A stretch of DNA of 37,503 nucleotides from an uncultured Faecalibacterium sp. (lineage in GTDB: Bacteria > Bacillota > Clostridia > Oscillospirales > Ruminococcaceae). Where the stretch lies: assembly GCA_934501115.1 (NCBI GenBank), contig CAKSTO010000021.1:1-37503 (forward strand), read 5' to 3'. The translations under genes were made by a program, and so were the position numbers. Of the stretch, positions 7,701 to 15,890 are shown piece by piece. Every line of letters starts with the position of its first letter. The first letter of the stretch is position 1. Below the pieces are notes generated by a model. It saw only the letters and a list, made by a program, of their open reading frames with translations. It was not told the origin of the DNA and did not search any database.

Positions 7701-9416
7701 GTGCCCCTTGGCATCTTTGCTGTTTTCGCGCAGGATCGCGCGCAGCGGCTCCAATTCCAGCCTGTCCACCTCGAAAGGAACGATCCCGGTGACATCCGAC
7801 ACATCCAGACGGGTCACGAACAGCACCTTGCAAGTCAACTGGCACAGACGGGTAAAAAGATCGGTCTGTCCCTGCACCGTTTCCTCGTGCACCACAGAGT
7901 TCCAGTACTTTTTCGTGTCGTCATCCACGTTATCGATGATAAGAAGGTCGTTTTCGTGCATGTGGGCATTCAATTCCCGGAACATATCATCAATGATCCC
8001 AGCCACAGGGCGGGGGACGTCCTTTCCGTCCTTCTTCTCGGTAAATGCCACCGTGGACATATTCCGCGCCAGCGTATCCACCGCAAGACCGGTCATGCTG
8101 CCCGGGTAAAAAGCATAGTACACCTGCGAACAGGGATAGTTCTTCTGCCATTTATGCCCCAGCAGCGTTACCAGCTTGGTTTTGCCGATGCCAGAAAAGC
8201 CGTGCAGCACCAGTTTTCCCTTGGCCCACAGCTTTGCTTCGATTTTTTTGATATCTTCATCGCGCCCCAGCACCTCATCGCCGTTCAGCTGCAAAAGGCC
8301 AAGGCTCATCTGCCATGCGGGCGGCTCGATCTTGCGGTACAGCTGCATGACCTGTTCCATCATTTCCTGCACGGAGCTGCGCTTTTCCGGCTTTATTTCT
8401 GCCGCACCGGAAAGGATCTGATCCAGACTTTTCCGCACCGCCGGTGTGAGCTGCGGGTCGTTGATGCCGCTGGCATTGAGCGTCGGGGCTTTCAGTTCCT
8501 CCTCGAGATCCGAATACCAGCCCTTCCGCAGCGCTTCCAGAATGTTCTGATCCAGCAGACAGTGCATCAGCTTGCCCACTGCGTAAACATCCGCCTTGGG
8601 GGTCAGGCGCCGCTCGCCGCCGTCCGCCAGCTCCGGGGCGGCAAAGCCCGGGGTCGCCATGACCGTCTCTTCGCCGAGCGGCGCAGTTTCCCCGTCCACC
8701 AGTGCGCGGGCGCTGCCAAAATCAATGAGCATGGCGTTCAGAACGTTTGCGCCCTTATCATCCATTGCCAAAAACACATTGCCCAAGTTGATATCTCCAT
8801 GCAGGTAGCCCGCCTCATGGATCTTTGCAAGCAGGATCAGCAGACGCCAGACGAGCATCAGCGTCACTTGCAGCGGCGGCACCGCCAGCACCGGCTTGCT
8901 GTTCGGCTGCAAATTGCCCAAAGGGTTTTCTTTGCTCTTTTCCTTTCCGGCTTCCTGCAGGATATCCTGTAACCACAGGCCGTCCTTGTGGTTCAGGTTG
9001 TCCATTTCCAGAATGCAGCAGGGGAGTGTGCCCTCCGCCTGCCATACCGTGCTGTCCGGCTCCCGGATGCTCTGCACCTCCAGCATCCCGCGCACCGGCC
9101 ACACATGAACGGTTTCCCGCGCGATCTCCTGACTGATCTTCATTTCCCGCGCTGCCTGCTCTGCCAGCTTTTTATAGCAGCTCAGCAGACCCTGATCTTC
9201 GTCCGGGCTGTCTACATACGCACGCTCGACCGGGACCCCCTTCCGGCGCTCCCACTCTTCGGGATAAAACTCCTTCAGCACGGCGCGGATGCCGCTGCCG
9301 GCTTTCTCTGCATAATAAATGATCGCCGTCCCGCCCGCTTCGTTGGAGGCCGTTATCTTGTACTCTACTCCATCCCGTGTGTACAGGACAGTCCCTTCCG
9401 CCCATTTCTTCCGCAA
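4731..9416 (-). CDS. Ser/Thr protein kinase-STAND NTPase fusion, large C-terminal sensor region
   Basis: A 1561-aa receptor-like protein. Kinase domain (about 15-360): glycine-rich NEAGG (25-29), VAIK-type lysine K48 in LKEFYP, catalytic loop HGDINLGN (206-213, HGD instead of HRD), DFG 232-234 and APE 260-262. An NB-ARC/STAND-type NTPase follows, with Walker A GFSGIGKT (406-413) and Walker B LLIIDNVDDD (491-500). The remaining 900 or so residues are helical, TPR-like, and presumably sense a ligand. The start is TTG at 9416 with AAGGAGG nine bases upstream; the ATG at that site is in another frame. DNA for the C-terminal part (about 4770-7150) is clearly AT-rich, unlike the kinase-NTPase part. 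It is divergent from the YbjN-PP2C-kinase operon. By STAND precedent, ligand binding would trigger oligomerisation and kinase activation. Confidence 0.9.
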   Translation of the reverse strand: MRKKWAEGTVLYTRDGVEYKITASNEAGGTAIIYYAEKAGSGIRAVLKEFYPEEWERRKGVPVERAYVDSPDEDQGLLSCYKKLAEQAAREMKISQEIARETVHVWPVRGMLEVQSIREPDSTVWQAEGTLPCCILEMDNLNHKDGLWLQDILQEAGKEKSKENPLGNLQPNSKPVLAVPPLQVTLMLVWRLLILLAKIHEAGYLHGDINLGNVFLAMDDKGANVLNAMLIDFGSARALVDGETAPLGEETVMATPGFAAPELADGGERRLTPKADVYAVGKLMHCLLDQNILEALRKGWYSDLEEELKAPTLNASGINDPQLTPAVRKSLDQILSGAAEIKPEKRSSVQEMMEQVMQLYRKIEPPAWQMSLGLLQLNGDEVLGRDEDIKKIEAKLWAKGKLVLHGFSGIGKTKLVTLLGHKWQKNYPCSQVYYAFYPGSMTGLAVDTLARNMSTVAFTEKKDGKDVPRPVAGIIDDMFRELNAHMHENDLLIIDNVDDDTKKYWNSVVHEETVQGQTDLFTRLCQLTCKVLFVTRLDVSDVTGIVPFEVDRLELEPLRAILRENSKDAKGHSDAQKRSNEELDRLIALVDRHTMTVDMIARTMRESRLTVPEIYKELSCDGYGSDAFVEISGQKDTDYSKKRIEGHLIRLFRLANFNEREQDMLRYAQLIGENSGMYETLFLSCCPHETKGENTKNLEALNHLLRLGYVQQKTEEYSEEVVLNLHTLVRVVARKELPIEEKQADAFLDAMPLPYRRYGVQISPQNRIAMAEAYIQARKIAEKGTFRFGYWSSCAAAWFFNLRNSSKKENYALHIIEYLPDAMQTYNDLKVGKLSLPNAQQSVACLYWNLWNTLSYVTPGYVKKNYGTTELAKVYWTLCLDEADRKLTYPVLFQEYEKHNALVEEIGQRLLAEFRPDNYLDYWPYTDIASNEAQIQVGEELLEHFERKTSEDYEHYLRICKWLTEKSTALDQKKNLDSYVQKEKQAAHEYLEFLQKQNPVGYKEIIQLCWDRIERFSSCFTYFTEDNAEAVQYKKFLLETQCDYSDFLTKKTPSDVVAQVKCCDYLVEAFENKEDKRQQYENRSLQTQLDFAEHPDKYLPIQDPLDAIRIYSRVADWTSQQLNETARVQELSRKILKVGQANEGKVHIGLTKEEINDIVPINEYIVPSSVGEDVDYAEIPLRYKFRVIELYDILWQAASRLGEKDLAEKYCEMRNDMQYGSHGRAIKLNFGRKVVGNKIISQQPKRVSIIDNETKSLLSDLQSGAITDGKDRHYSQIVFAKAREKNGLNVVTEFRYDLLKIVDAYEEENDYDKELRWLKQIILLQSEGLWFGDMWNIDIVMSGKTPDGKLTPEFYHGYYYMEPYYERAIGVAQKTHDDESMIELAEDLFYILSQDNLARNQEGTFLEVSDLLYWLRACALYAYCCCIQKKYTRAGNALLMAEKDVKNSIENWNEKAAEEAEKAKEAEEFSEQWYMNNLQRYKMIAEELNKQREPMFRFFEERLVLLEKNLPEHHPLLSMQRELMIWFCDDDKKAKKLERQNKKEKLLALFHNWDSWWKSDT

Positions 9417-9623
9417 TGTTCCATTCCTCCTTGTTCGCCGTTTTTTTCAGTGTATCACACCTAAGCCTTCGGCTCTATGGCAAATACGCACAACTTTTTA
9501 CCAGTTTCTTATGCAAGTTGACTGCGAAACTAATTTTTTGGGGGCAGGGTATCCGCCTACGCTATACTGTACTCACTGAAGCGGGAAACGCCCGCCGAAC
9601 CCCAAAAAACGGAGGTATTTCTT

Positions 9624-10355
9624 ATGAAAGTCAACTATTCGCAGGAACTTGTACAGCGCGTTCAGGAGCATCTTGACAAGAACCACATGAAGTATATGTT
9701 CGATGAAGATGCCGACTGCTTCCATTTCCCCATTTATGCAGCGTTCTCCCCGTTCTTTTTCACCATGTTTTCTCTTCACACGGAGGACGACTGCATCCTC
9801 TTGGACGCCGAGTTTCCGCTGATCATTGATCCCCCGCACCGCGCTCCGGTCAAGGCGTTTATCTCGGATCTTAACAGCACGATGAAGAACGGCTGCTACC
9901 ATCTGAACTCCAAGAGCGGCCGGCTGCGGTTCCATATCTATATCGACTGCGTTGAGCGCATCCCCACGGACGCGGTTCTGTCCCGTGCTCTGGCGTGTGC
10001 CTGCGCTATGATGGACCTCCACTGCAAGGATCTGCTTCGCCTGCTCACGGATGCCTCGGAGCCGAAAAAGCCCGAGCCGTCCGCCCCGGACTCCTTCTTT
10101 GCGGACGGTTTTCTGGAAGAGCTTCTGCATTCCCTCCATCCGATGGAGGAATCGGAGGACAGTTCCGAGGAGGACGGTTCTGCGGACAAGCCGTTCCACT
10201 TTCCGTTTGCGGTAAAGCCGGACGAAGAGGCTGCGGGAGAGCCCGGTGCAGCGCCTGAACTTTCGGAAGAGGATCAGCAGCTCTTTGAAAAGCTGCTGCA
10301 CATCTCTGAGGAGCCCGACAACTCTGACGAGGACAAGGACGAAAACGAGGACTGA
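9624..10355 (+). CDS. YbjN-domain-like protein with acidic tail
   Basis: A 243-aa cytoplasmic protein. Residues 1-140 resemble the YbjN/DUF1821 fold, related to type III secretion chaperones: an N-terminal amphipathic helix, an alternating beta region with the FPIYAAFSPFFFTMFSL tract, and a helical end. Residues from about 145 on are a low-complexity acidic, Pro/Ser-rich tail ending in DEDKDENED. The family is usually a small adaptor or chaperone and no enzyme activity is expected. The ribosome binding site is CGGAGGT before ATG 9624. It is first in an operon with the PP2C gene 22 bp downstream and the second kinase-STAND gene, so it may be an adaptor for one of them. The YbjN call is by pattern, moderate. 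Confidence 0.72.
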   Translation: MKVNYSQELVQRVQEHLDKNHMKYMFDEDADCFHFPIYAAFSPFFFTMFSLHTEDDCILLDAEFPLIIDPPHRAPVKAFISDLNSTMKNGCYHLNSKSGRLRFHIYIDCVERIPTDAVLSRALACACAMMDLHCKDLLRLLTDASEPKKPEPSAPDSFFADGFLEELLHSLHPMEESEDSSEEDGSADKPFHFPFAVKPDEEAAGEPGAAPELSEEDQQLFEKLLHISEEPDNSDEDKDENED

Positions 10356-10377
10356 GCTGAAAGGAGCCAACACGGAT

Positions 10378-11070
10378 ATGGAATGTTACAGTTTTACAAA
10401 GCCCGGCCGCCTCCACCTGAAAAACGGCGAGAAGAATCAGGATCAGTTGTTCGGCATCCGCAGCAGTGACCGTATCGCGATCTGCCTGAGCGATGGATGC
10501 AGCACCGCGTCCCATGGTCTGGCTGCGGCGCAGCAGATCGTCACCCTGACCGCCCGGATGTTTTACGATCAGTTTTACGAGCTGCTGTTGGACGACCCCG
10601 ACACCGTGCGCCGGAAGATCTGCGCCGTTCTCCAGCCGGCACTGCGTGCCTTTGCCGAGCAGCAGGGCATTGAACCGGAAGCGCTGGCAGCGACCCTGAT
10701 CGTCTTTGCTGCGGACGGTACCGGGCGCTATCTCTGCGCCCATCTGGGCGATGGCTGCATCCTGATGCAGCCGCCGGGCGCGGAGGCTGCCGCATTTTCA
10801 ACGATTTCTGCCCCTTCCTGCGGAATCGCGCCGCATTCCACCTATCTGACCATGAACACCAACATGATGCAGCACCTGAAAGTATATCGTTCTCTCCGGC
10901 CTGTGCGGGGAAAATTCCTTCTGCTTACCGATGGCGCAGAGGACCTGCTGCGCAGCAAACTTCCGCAAGACCGGCTTCTCTGTCCTTTTTCCGGTCCGGA
11001 GCTGGAGCATTATCTGGACGAGCAGCATCCCCTTGACGATTACAGCGCCGCCATCGTTACAATTTCCTGA
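10378..11070 (+). CDS. PP2C-family Ser/Thr phosphatase (module 1)
   Basis: A 230-aa metal-dependent phosphoprotein phosphatase. The PP2C metal ligands are in place: NQD at 20-22, LSDG (D39), HLGDG (D125), LLTDGAEDL (D185) and a terminal DDYSAA (D221). The chain is close to a bare catalytic core, without membrane segment or sensor. The ATG at 10378 has AAAGGAG upstream; an in-frame open stretch reaching back into the YbjN gene lacks a start signal. Its place between the YbjN-like gene and a kinase-STAND gene makes it the probable counter-enzyme to the kinases. Confidence 0.92.
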   Translation: MECYSFTKPGRLHLKNGEKNQDQLFGIRSSDRIAICLSDGCSTASHGLAAAQQIVTLTARMFYDQFYELLLDDPDTVRRKICAVLQPALRAFAEQQGIEPEALAATLIVFAADGTGRYLCAHLGDGCILMQPPGAEAAAFSTISAPSCGIAPHSTYLTMNTNMMQHLKVYRSLRPVRGKFLLLTDGAEDLLRSKLPQDRLLCPFSGPELEHYLDEQHPLDDYSAAIVTIS

Positions 11071-11101
11071 GCCGCGCCTTTCTTTTTGGCAATAAGCGTT
11101 T

Positions 11102-11107
11102 TATAAT
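11102..11107 (+). promoter_or_regulatory. Possible -10 box before second kinase-STAND gene
   Basis: TATAAT lies 31 bp before ATG 11139, in the 68-bp gap after the phosphatase gene. The hexamer 17 bp upstream (TTTCTT) is a poor -35. It could be an internal promoter separating the large gene from its operon; evidence is weak. Confidence 0.3.
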
Positions 11108-11138
11108 AGGCGCAAAGAAGTATAAAGGAGGAATCCCC

Positions 11139-14100
11139 ATGGCCGCATACAATGACCGCGTTCCGTTGAAAGACGGCACGGTTCTGCACACCACAGACGG
11201 AAAGTGTTTTCATATCCTGCACAGCACCGCTGTCGGCGGAAGCGCGATCCTTTATTCCGCGCATCTGGACGGGTCCTCGCTGGACGTTACCCTCAAAGAA
11301 TTTTACCCTGCCGGCTGTGTGCGCGTGGCCGGGGTCGCGCTGGACCCCGGCCTTGCCGCACCAGATGTCTCTCCCGCATTGCAGCAGGCATTTTACCAGC
11401 GGCTGGAGCGGATGGCACAGCACGAACTGGAACTGAGCCAGCTGGCCTATAACGGTTCCTTCCACGCATTGCCCCATTTGGAGCAGCTGAAGGTCTGTTC
11501 CATCTCCCAGCCCGAAGAGCCCGTACATCGCTCCGCTGACGGCACCGCTTTGCCCTGCACCTTTCTATATCTGCCCACGCTGAACCCTTCCAAAGGCTTT
11601 TTCCTGTCCGATCTTCTTGCCGAGTGTGCCGCCTATCCCCGGGACAAGGAGCACCCTTTCGGCGCTTTGATGTCGAACGAGCCGTGCTCCATCGCTGCGC
11701 CGCATATTCTGACCACTCTGCATCTGATCCGCCTGATCCTGGATGCCCTTGCAACGCTTCATAAAACGGCGATCCACGGAGACATTTCCTTAGGAAACCT
11801 TTTTATTGACGGCGATCTGCATACCGGTACGCTGCGCGGTGCAGTCTTTCTGGATTTTGGTTCTGCGCGCCTGTTGGATGCTCCCAACGGTAAGACCGCG
11901 CCGATCCTGCCCAGCGAGAAGCTCTACACCACACCCCTGTTCTGCGCGCCGGAAATTTTTACCGGTGCCTGCAGCGGCGAGCCATTTTGTCTGACCCCTG
12001 CGGCAGACGTGTATTCTGTCGGCGTCCTGCTGCGGCTTCTGCTGCGAAAAGAAGCGCTGGCAGCATACCGGAAGTTCCCGGAGGATCTGGCAGAGGAATT
12101 GAAGCCCGCAGAGATTTATCCCTCCGATACCGTTCCCTCCGCGCGGCCTGTGCTGCCCCAGTTGAACCGTATCCTCACGGCCGCTGCGGAACCAGACCCG
12201 GAAAAGCGCATCCCTGTGACTGAAATGTTGAAAGAGATCAACGGCCTCATCGAGCAGCTCTCTGCGCCGCGTTTCCCGCTGGCAGAAAACCTTTCCAGCC
12301 CGGAGACCTTTATCCCGCACAGCCGCGATAACGAATTGAAAGCCATCCGCAAACAAATGGATTCCGGCGTCCGTCCCATCTTCCTTTATGGTCTGGGCGG
12401 CTTGGGCAAAACGGAGACCGCCCGCGCCCTTCTGCGGCAGTGCAAGAGGGATGGGATGCGTGTTGCTTTTTTCAACTACGAGAATTCCGTGCGGAACACG
12501 ATTTTGAATCTGGAATTTACCAACTATAAGTACACTCCCTCCAAGCCCAGCTTGACTCTCGAACAGCAGGAGGAAGAGCAGTACCATGAAAAGCTCATAC
12601 TTCTGGCGGCAATGGGGCAGGACAGTGTGGTCGTGATGGATAACTTCGACAGCAACAGCCAGACGCTCGACGACCTCCGCCGCGAACCTGCCTATCAGGA
12701 TCTGATCGCTCTGGGCGGGCCGCACCTTATTATTACTACGCGGTTCACACCGAAAGGGAATCCGCCCGTAGAGATCAAACCTCTGCCGAAAGAGCTGCTG
12801 CTGAAAATGATGCTGAACATCATGGATGAGAAGGACGATTCTCCCTCAGTGGACACCCTGCTCAACATTATTGAAGCAGTACAGGGTCATACGTTGACCT
12901 GCTATCTGATAGGAAATGCGCTTAGCGATCCTTTGGGCGATTTGACGGCACAAGATGTGCTGGACGCTTTGAAGCAATACGATCTGCACTCACTGACTGA
13001 GGATGTCACTTCCGACAAAGACCGGAAATACACCACGGAAACCATCTATGGTCATTTGAAGATTTTATTTAATATGTGCGGCATGACCGATACATATCGT
13101 GCCGCATTGTGCCACACTCTGCTGCTGCCCCAGAAAGGATTGGACGTCAAGCTGTTTCGTCAGGGCGAAAGCAAAGAAGAGCAAAGCGCTCTGAGAAGCC
13201 TGATTGCGCATGGCTGGGTGCAGTGTACTTGTTCGACGGAAAATATCCATCTTCTCACGATTCACCCGTTGATTCGTGAACTGGTGGTAAATGAATTGAA
13301 GCCATCGGAAGCCGACTATAGCCACTTTTTACAGTTGATTCTAAACCCAGACTTTTTTTCTTTACTGGAGGAAAATGCTTCTGCGTTACGCAGACTTGAT
13401 TTGGCTCAAAGTATACTATCCGTCCCTTTACTATCTGCAACACCAGAATTAGCGCAGGCCTGCTGTGTTACTGGTTTTCACGACTTCAAACGCGGTCGCC
13501 GCTTGGAAAGTATTCATTTTTATGATAATGGACTTTCCATCTATCAACAGCTGTCGCTTTCTGCCCCCCAGTATCTTTATCAATATGCCACAGAATGTGG
13601 TCAAATCGGCTTTTTGATGTCTGCAACTAACGAATATCAGTTTCGTTCTTCGGAATTGCTGCGGCAGGCCGTAGCGATTTGGAAACAGTTGAATTTGACC
13701 GCTTCCGGCCAGTATCAAGTCGAGTATGCAAATGCCTGCGATAATCTTGGCTACCAGCTCTCATTGTCCCATGACAAAATCTCCCATCAGGAAGCGGAGA
13801 ATATTTTGCGTGAAGCTTTGGATATCCGCTTGAAACTATATCAACAAGATCCCGCACATTATCAACGTGATTATGCTTGGACTGCCGATAATCTCGGAAA
13901 AGTTTTGACAAGAGACTGTCAGTCTTTTGCCGAAGCAGAAAAGCTTCTGCGAGCATCACTGAATATCAGAGAATCTTTGAACCGTGCCAGCAACGGAAAA
14001 AACACCTCGGAAATTGCTTGGACATGTCATAATCTAGGCCAGCTGCTTGCAACAAAGCCAGAGCATTGGTTCGAAGCGGAACAGCAATACCGCAAATCAA

Positions 14101-14384
14101 TTTACTTGCGCCAAGAGTTGGATCGTCTTAACCCAGGCACGCATGCTGCTGATGCCTCTTGGACTATGCTCAAATTGGCAGACCTTCTGGCAAAAAATCC
14201 TGCTCGACGAACTGAAACGAAGGAGCTCTATCGGAGCGTCCTTGAAATTCAGCAGAAAATCGAAAAAGATCATCCCGGAATGTTCGTGTTAGATGCAAAT
14301 CGAGTCCGCAGACAGTATGCTGAATATCTTCGCAGCCTGCCAAACCGAACGCCAGAGGAAGAAACAGAACTCTCTTTCCTGTAA
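11139..14384 (+). CDS. Ser/Thr protein kinase-STAND NTPase-TPR protein
   Basis: A 1081-aa paralogue of the large divergent kinase-STAND protein. The N-terminal kinase has glycine-rich TAVGGSA (30-36), lysine K53 in LKEFYP, HGDISLGN (213-220, again HGD), DFG 239-241 and APE 270-272. The NTPase has Walker A GLGGLGKT (418-425) and Walker B SVVVMDNFDS (496-505). The C-terminal third holds degenerate tetratricopeptide repeats of about 45 residues, with recurring EAE.LLR..L.IR patterns as in kinesin-light-chain-like TPRs. No membrane segment is seen. The ribosome binding site is AAAGGAGG before ATG 11139. A strong terminator follows, closing module 1. As in the larger relative, DNA for the C-terminal repeats (from about 13050) is more AT-rich than the N-terminal part. 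Confidence 0.92.
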   Translation: MAAYNDRVPLKDGTVLHTTDGKCFHILHSTAVGGSAILYSAHLDGSSLDVTLKEFYPAGCVRVAGVALDPGLAAPDVSPALQQAFYQRLERMAQHELELSQLAYNGSFHALPHLEQLKVCSISQPEEPVHRSADGTALPCTFLYLPTLNPSKGFFLSDLLAECAAYPRDKEHPFGALMSNEPCSIAAPHILTTLHLIRLILDALATLHKTAIHGDISLGNLFIDGDLHTGTLRGAVFLDFGSARLLDAPNGKTAPILPSEKLYTTPLFCAPEIFTGACSGEPFCLTPAADVYSVGVLLRLLLRKEALAAYRKFPEDLAEELKPAEIYPSDTVPSARPVLPQLNRILTAAAEPDPEKRIPVTEMLKEINGLIEQLSAPRFPLAENLSSPETFIPHSRDNELKAIRKQMDSGVRPIFLYGLGGLGKTETARALLRQCKRDGMRVAFFNYENSVRNTILNLEFTNYKYTPSKPSLTLEQQEEEQYHEKLILLAAMGQDSVVVMDNFDSNSQTLDDLRREPAYQDLIALGGPHLIITTRFTPKGNPPVEIKPLPKELLLKMMLNIMDEKDDSPSVDTLLNIIEAVQGHTLTCYLIGNALSDPLGDLTAQDVLDALKQYDLHSLTEDVTSDKDRKYTTETIYGHLKILFNMCGMTDTYRAALCHTLLLPQKGLDVKLFRQGESKEEQSALRSLIAHGWVQCTCSTENIHLLTIHPLIRELVVNELKPSEADYSHFLQLILNPDFFSLLEENASALRRLDLAQSILSVPLLSATPELAQACCVTGFHDFKRGRRLESIHFYDNGLSIYQQLSLSAPQYLYQYATECGQIGFLMSATNEYQFRSSELLRQAVAIWKQLNLTASGQYQVEYANACDNLGYQLSLSHDKISHQEAENILREALDIRLKLYQQDPAHYQRDYAWTADNLGKVLTRDCQSFAEAEKLLRASLNIRESLNRASNGKNTSEIAWTCHNLGQLLATKPEHWFEAEQQYRKSIYLRQELDRLNPGTHAADASWTMLKLADLLAKNPARRTETKELYRSVLEIQQKIEKDHPGMFVLDANRVRRQYAEYLRSLPNRTPEEETELSFL

Positions 14385-14405
14385 CAGCCTTCAGCTTTAC
14401 ACTTA

Positions 14406-14446
14406 CCCCGTCTGTATATCCATTTATACAGGCGGGGAATTTTTTC
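14406..14446 (+). terminator. Terminator closing module 1
   Basis: A 13-bp stem (14406-14418 with 14425-14437, one G-T wobble) with a 6-nt loop, followed by AATTTTTT. It lies 21 bp after the kinase-STAND stop, so the peptidase gene at 14517 must have its own promoter in 14447-14500. Confidence 0.9.
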
Positions 14447-14516
14447 TGCCAATTTTTGGAAACATGTTATCCTATATCTACCAGCTCACCACATCCTCTG
14501 AAAAAGGAGCCACACC

Positions 14517-15251
14517 ATGAAAGCCTTTCGTTCCTGCCGTTTGCAGCAACAGATCACATTGTTCCGTTTTGACCAGAAGAATCTGCGCCGTCTGCGTCCG
14601 GCAGCGCGGGTATGCAGCACGCTGCTGCCGAAGCTCAGTGCTGCGATATTTCTGCTGGGCGCATTGACTGCTTTTCTGCGGAAAACACCGATCACCGGCG
14701 AGAGCCCGCTGGCGCTGTTCCTGCCCGGCCTTTTTCTGCTGACCGTTCTGCACGAAGCCGCGCACATCATCGTTTCGATCGCCTGCGGCTGTCCGGTAGA
14801 CGAAGCCGGTCTGCTGCTCTGCGGCCCGATCCCCATTGGTGCATACATCGAGGCCGATCCGCCAAAGCGCCCTCGGCTGCATGTCCGGGTCGCACTGGCA
14901 GGTCTGGAATCCGATCTGCTGGCGGTCGGTGTCCTGCTTTTTCTGCAAAGCTTTACAGGCAGCCGCCTCTGTATGGAGCTGGCTTTCTTTAATTTCCTGA
15001 GCGTTCTTTCCAATGCCGCGCCGATCTCCGGGCGCGATGGCGAACACGCACTTTCCGCTCGTCTGGGCATCGGAGATGTCGCTTTCGCGGCAAAAGTCAT
15101 TCTTTCCAGCCCGCAGCAGCGACGGCGCATTCGACGGCACGGTTTTGACGGGTGGCTGACACTCTGCTTTTTCCGCATCGTCCGCTGTGCCAAAGTGCTT
15201 GTTTTCCTGACAGAGTTTCTGGCATTTCTCTTTTTTCAGATCTACTGTTGA
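14517..15251 (+). CDS. M50 site-2-protease-like membrane metallopeptidase
   Basis: A 244-aa integral membrane protein. The zinc-binding HEAAH motif (79-83) sits in a hydrophobic helix. The second M50 signature N-x-x-P-x4-DG is present as NAAPISGRDG (N166, P169, D174). Other hydrophobic stretches lie around 40-58, 65-90, 125-145 and 150-168. It is shorter than typical S2P enzymes and has no PDZ domain. Such proteases cut membrane-bound regulators, for example anti-sigma factors, inside the membrane. The ribosome binding site AAAGGAG precedes ATG 14517. It is the first gene of the module with three further membrane proteins, so one of those single- or few-span proteins is a plausible substrate (inference). 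Confidence 0.82.
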   Translation: MKAFRSCRLQQQITLFRFDQKNLRRLRPAARVCSTLLPKLSAAIFLLGALTAFLRKTPITGESPLALFLPGLFLLTVLHEAAHIIVSIACGCPVDEAGLLLCGPIPIGAYIEADPPKRPRLHVRVALAGLESDLLAVGVLLFLQSFTGSRLCMELAFFNFLSVLSNAAPISGRDGEHALSARLGIGDVAFAAKVILSSPQQRRRIRRHGFDGWLTLCFFRIVRCAKVLVFLTEFLAFLFFQIYC

Positions 15252-15326
15252 TTTTTCCGTACATTTTCAGGCCGGTTTATACTGGTATGGGAAGTTATCG
15301 CTATTTTCCAAAAAGGAGATTGTCCT

Positions 15327-15887
15327 ATGATCAACGACCGCTTCTATGTTCACGCCCCGGAAGAGGCTATGGACGAAACGCCCACAAGGACGCACAAAAA
15401 GCCAAAGCCTGCTTCCAGAAAAACTGGTCTTGTCAGGCTGGTCAGAGGGCTCGTTCTGCTGCTTGCCGCTTTCGCCGGGCTGCGCTATCTGCCCGGGCTG
15501 CTTCTGGCTGCGCTGCCCGGATGGCAGAATCTGTTTTCAGTATGCGCTCCGGCAGACCTTGCCCGGATGGCAGGACAGTTCGCCCTGCTGCTCCCGGTCG
15601 GCGTTCTGGTTGGTACCTTTCTCGAATTCTGTAAGCTGATCTGGTCAAAGAAGCCCTACAAGCAGATGGCAGCGTTTCTTTATGGCTTCCTCCTGTCTGT
15701 GTGGACGTTGATCAGGAATGCGGCTGGGCTTTTTCTGCCAACACCGTCCGCACACGAAGAAAAACCGTACCCGGCAGAGGACACTGAACCGTTCAGGATC
15801 GACCCCGACCTGCTTGACAAGTTAGATAACCGGCTGGAACAAGATTTTGCGGCTGCCCGCAAAAGCAACAAAACCAAGGAGGACTGA
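15327..15887 (+). CDS. Small membrane protein, unknown function
   Basis: A 186-aa protein that I do not recognise. It has a charged N-terminus (1-34, with a KKPKPASRK tract), then three likely membrane helices around 38-60, 81-105 and 113-137, and an acidic-to-mixed C-terminal tail of about 45 residues. AAAAAGGAG lies before ATG 15327. It sits 75 bp after the M50-like gene and 3 bp before the next membrane protein, whose ribosome binding site overlaps its last codons, so the two are co-expressed. Confidence 0.82.
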   Translation: MINDRFYVHAPEEAMDETPTRTHKKPKPASRKTGLVRLVRGLVLLLAAFAGLRYLPGLLLAALPGWQNLFSVCAPADLARMAGQFALLLPVGVLVGTFLEFCKLIWSKKPYKQMAAFLYGFLLSVWTLIRNAAGLFLPTPSAHEEKPYPAEDTEPFRIDPDLLDKLDNRLEQDFAAARKSNKTKED

Positions 15888-15890
15888 CTT

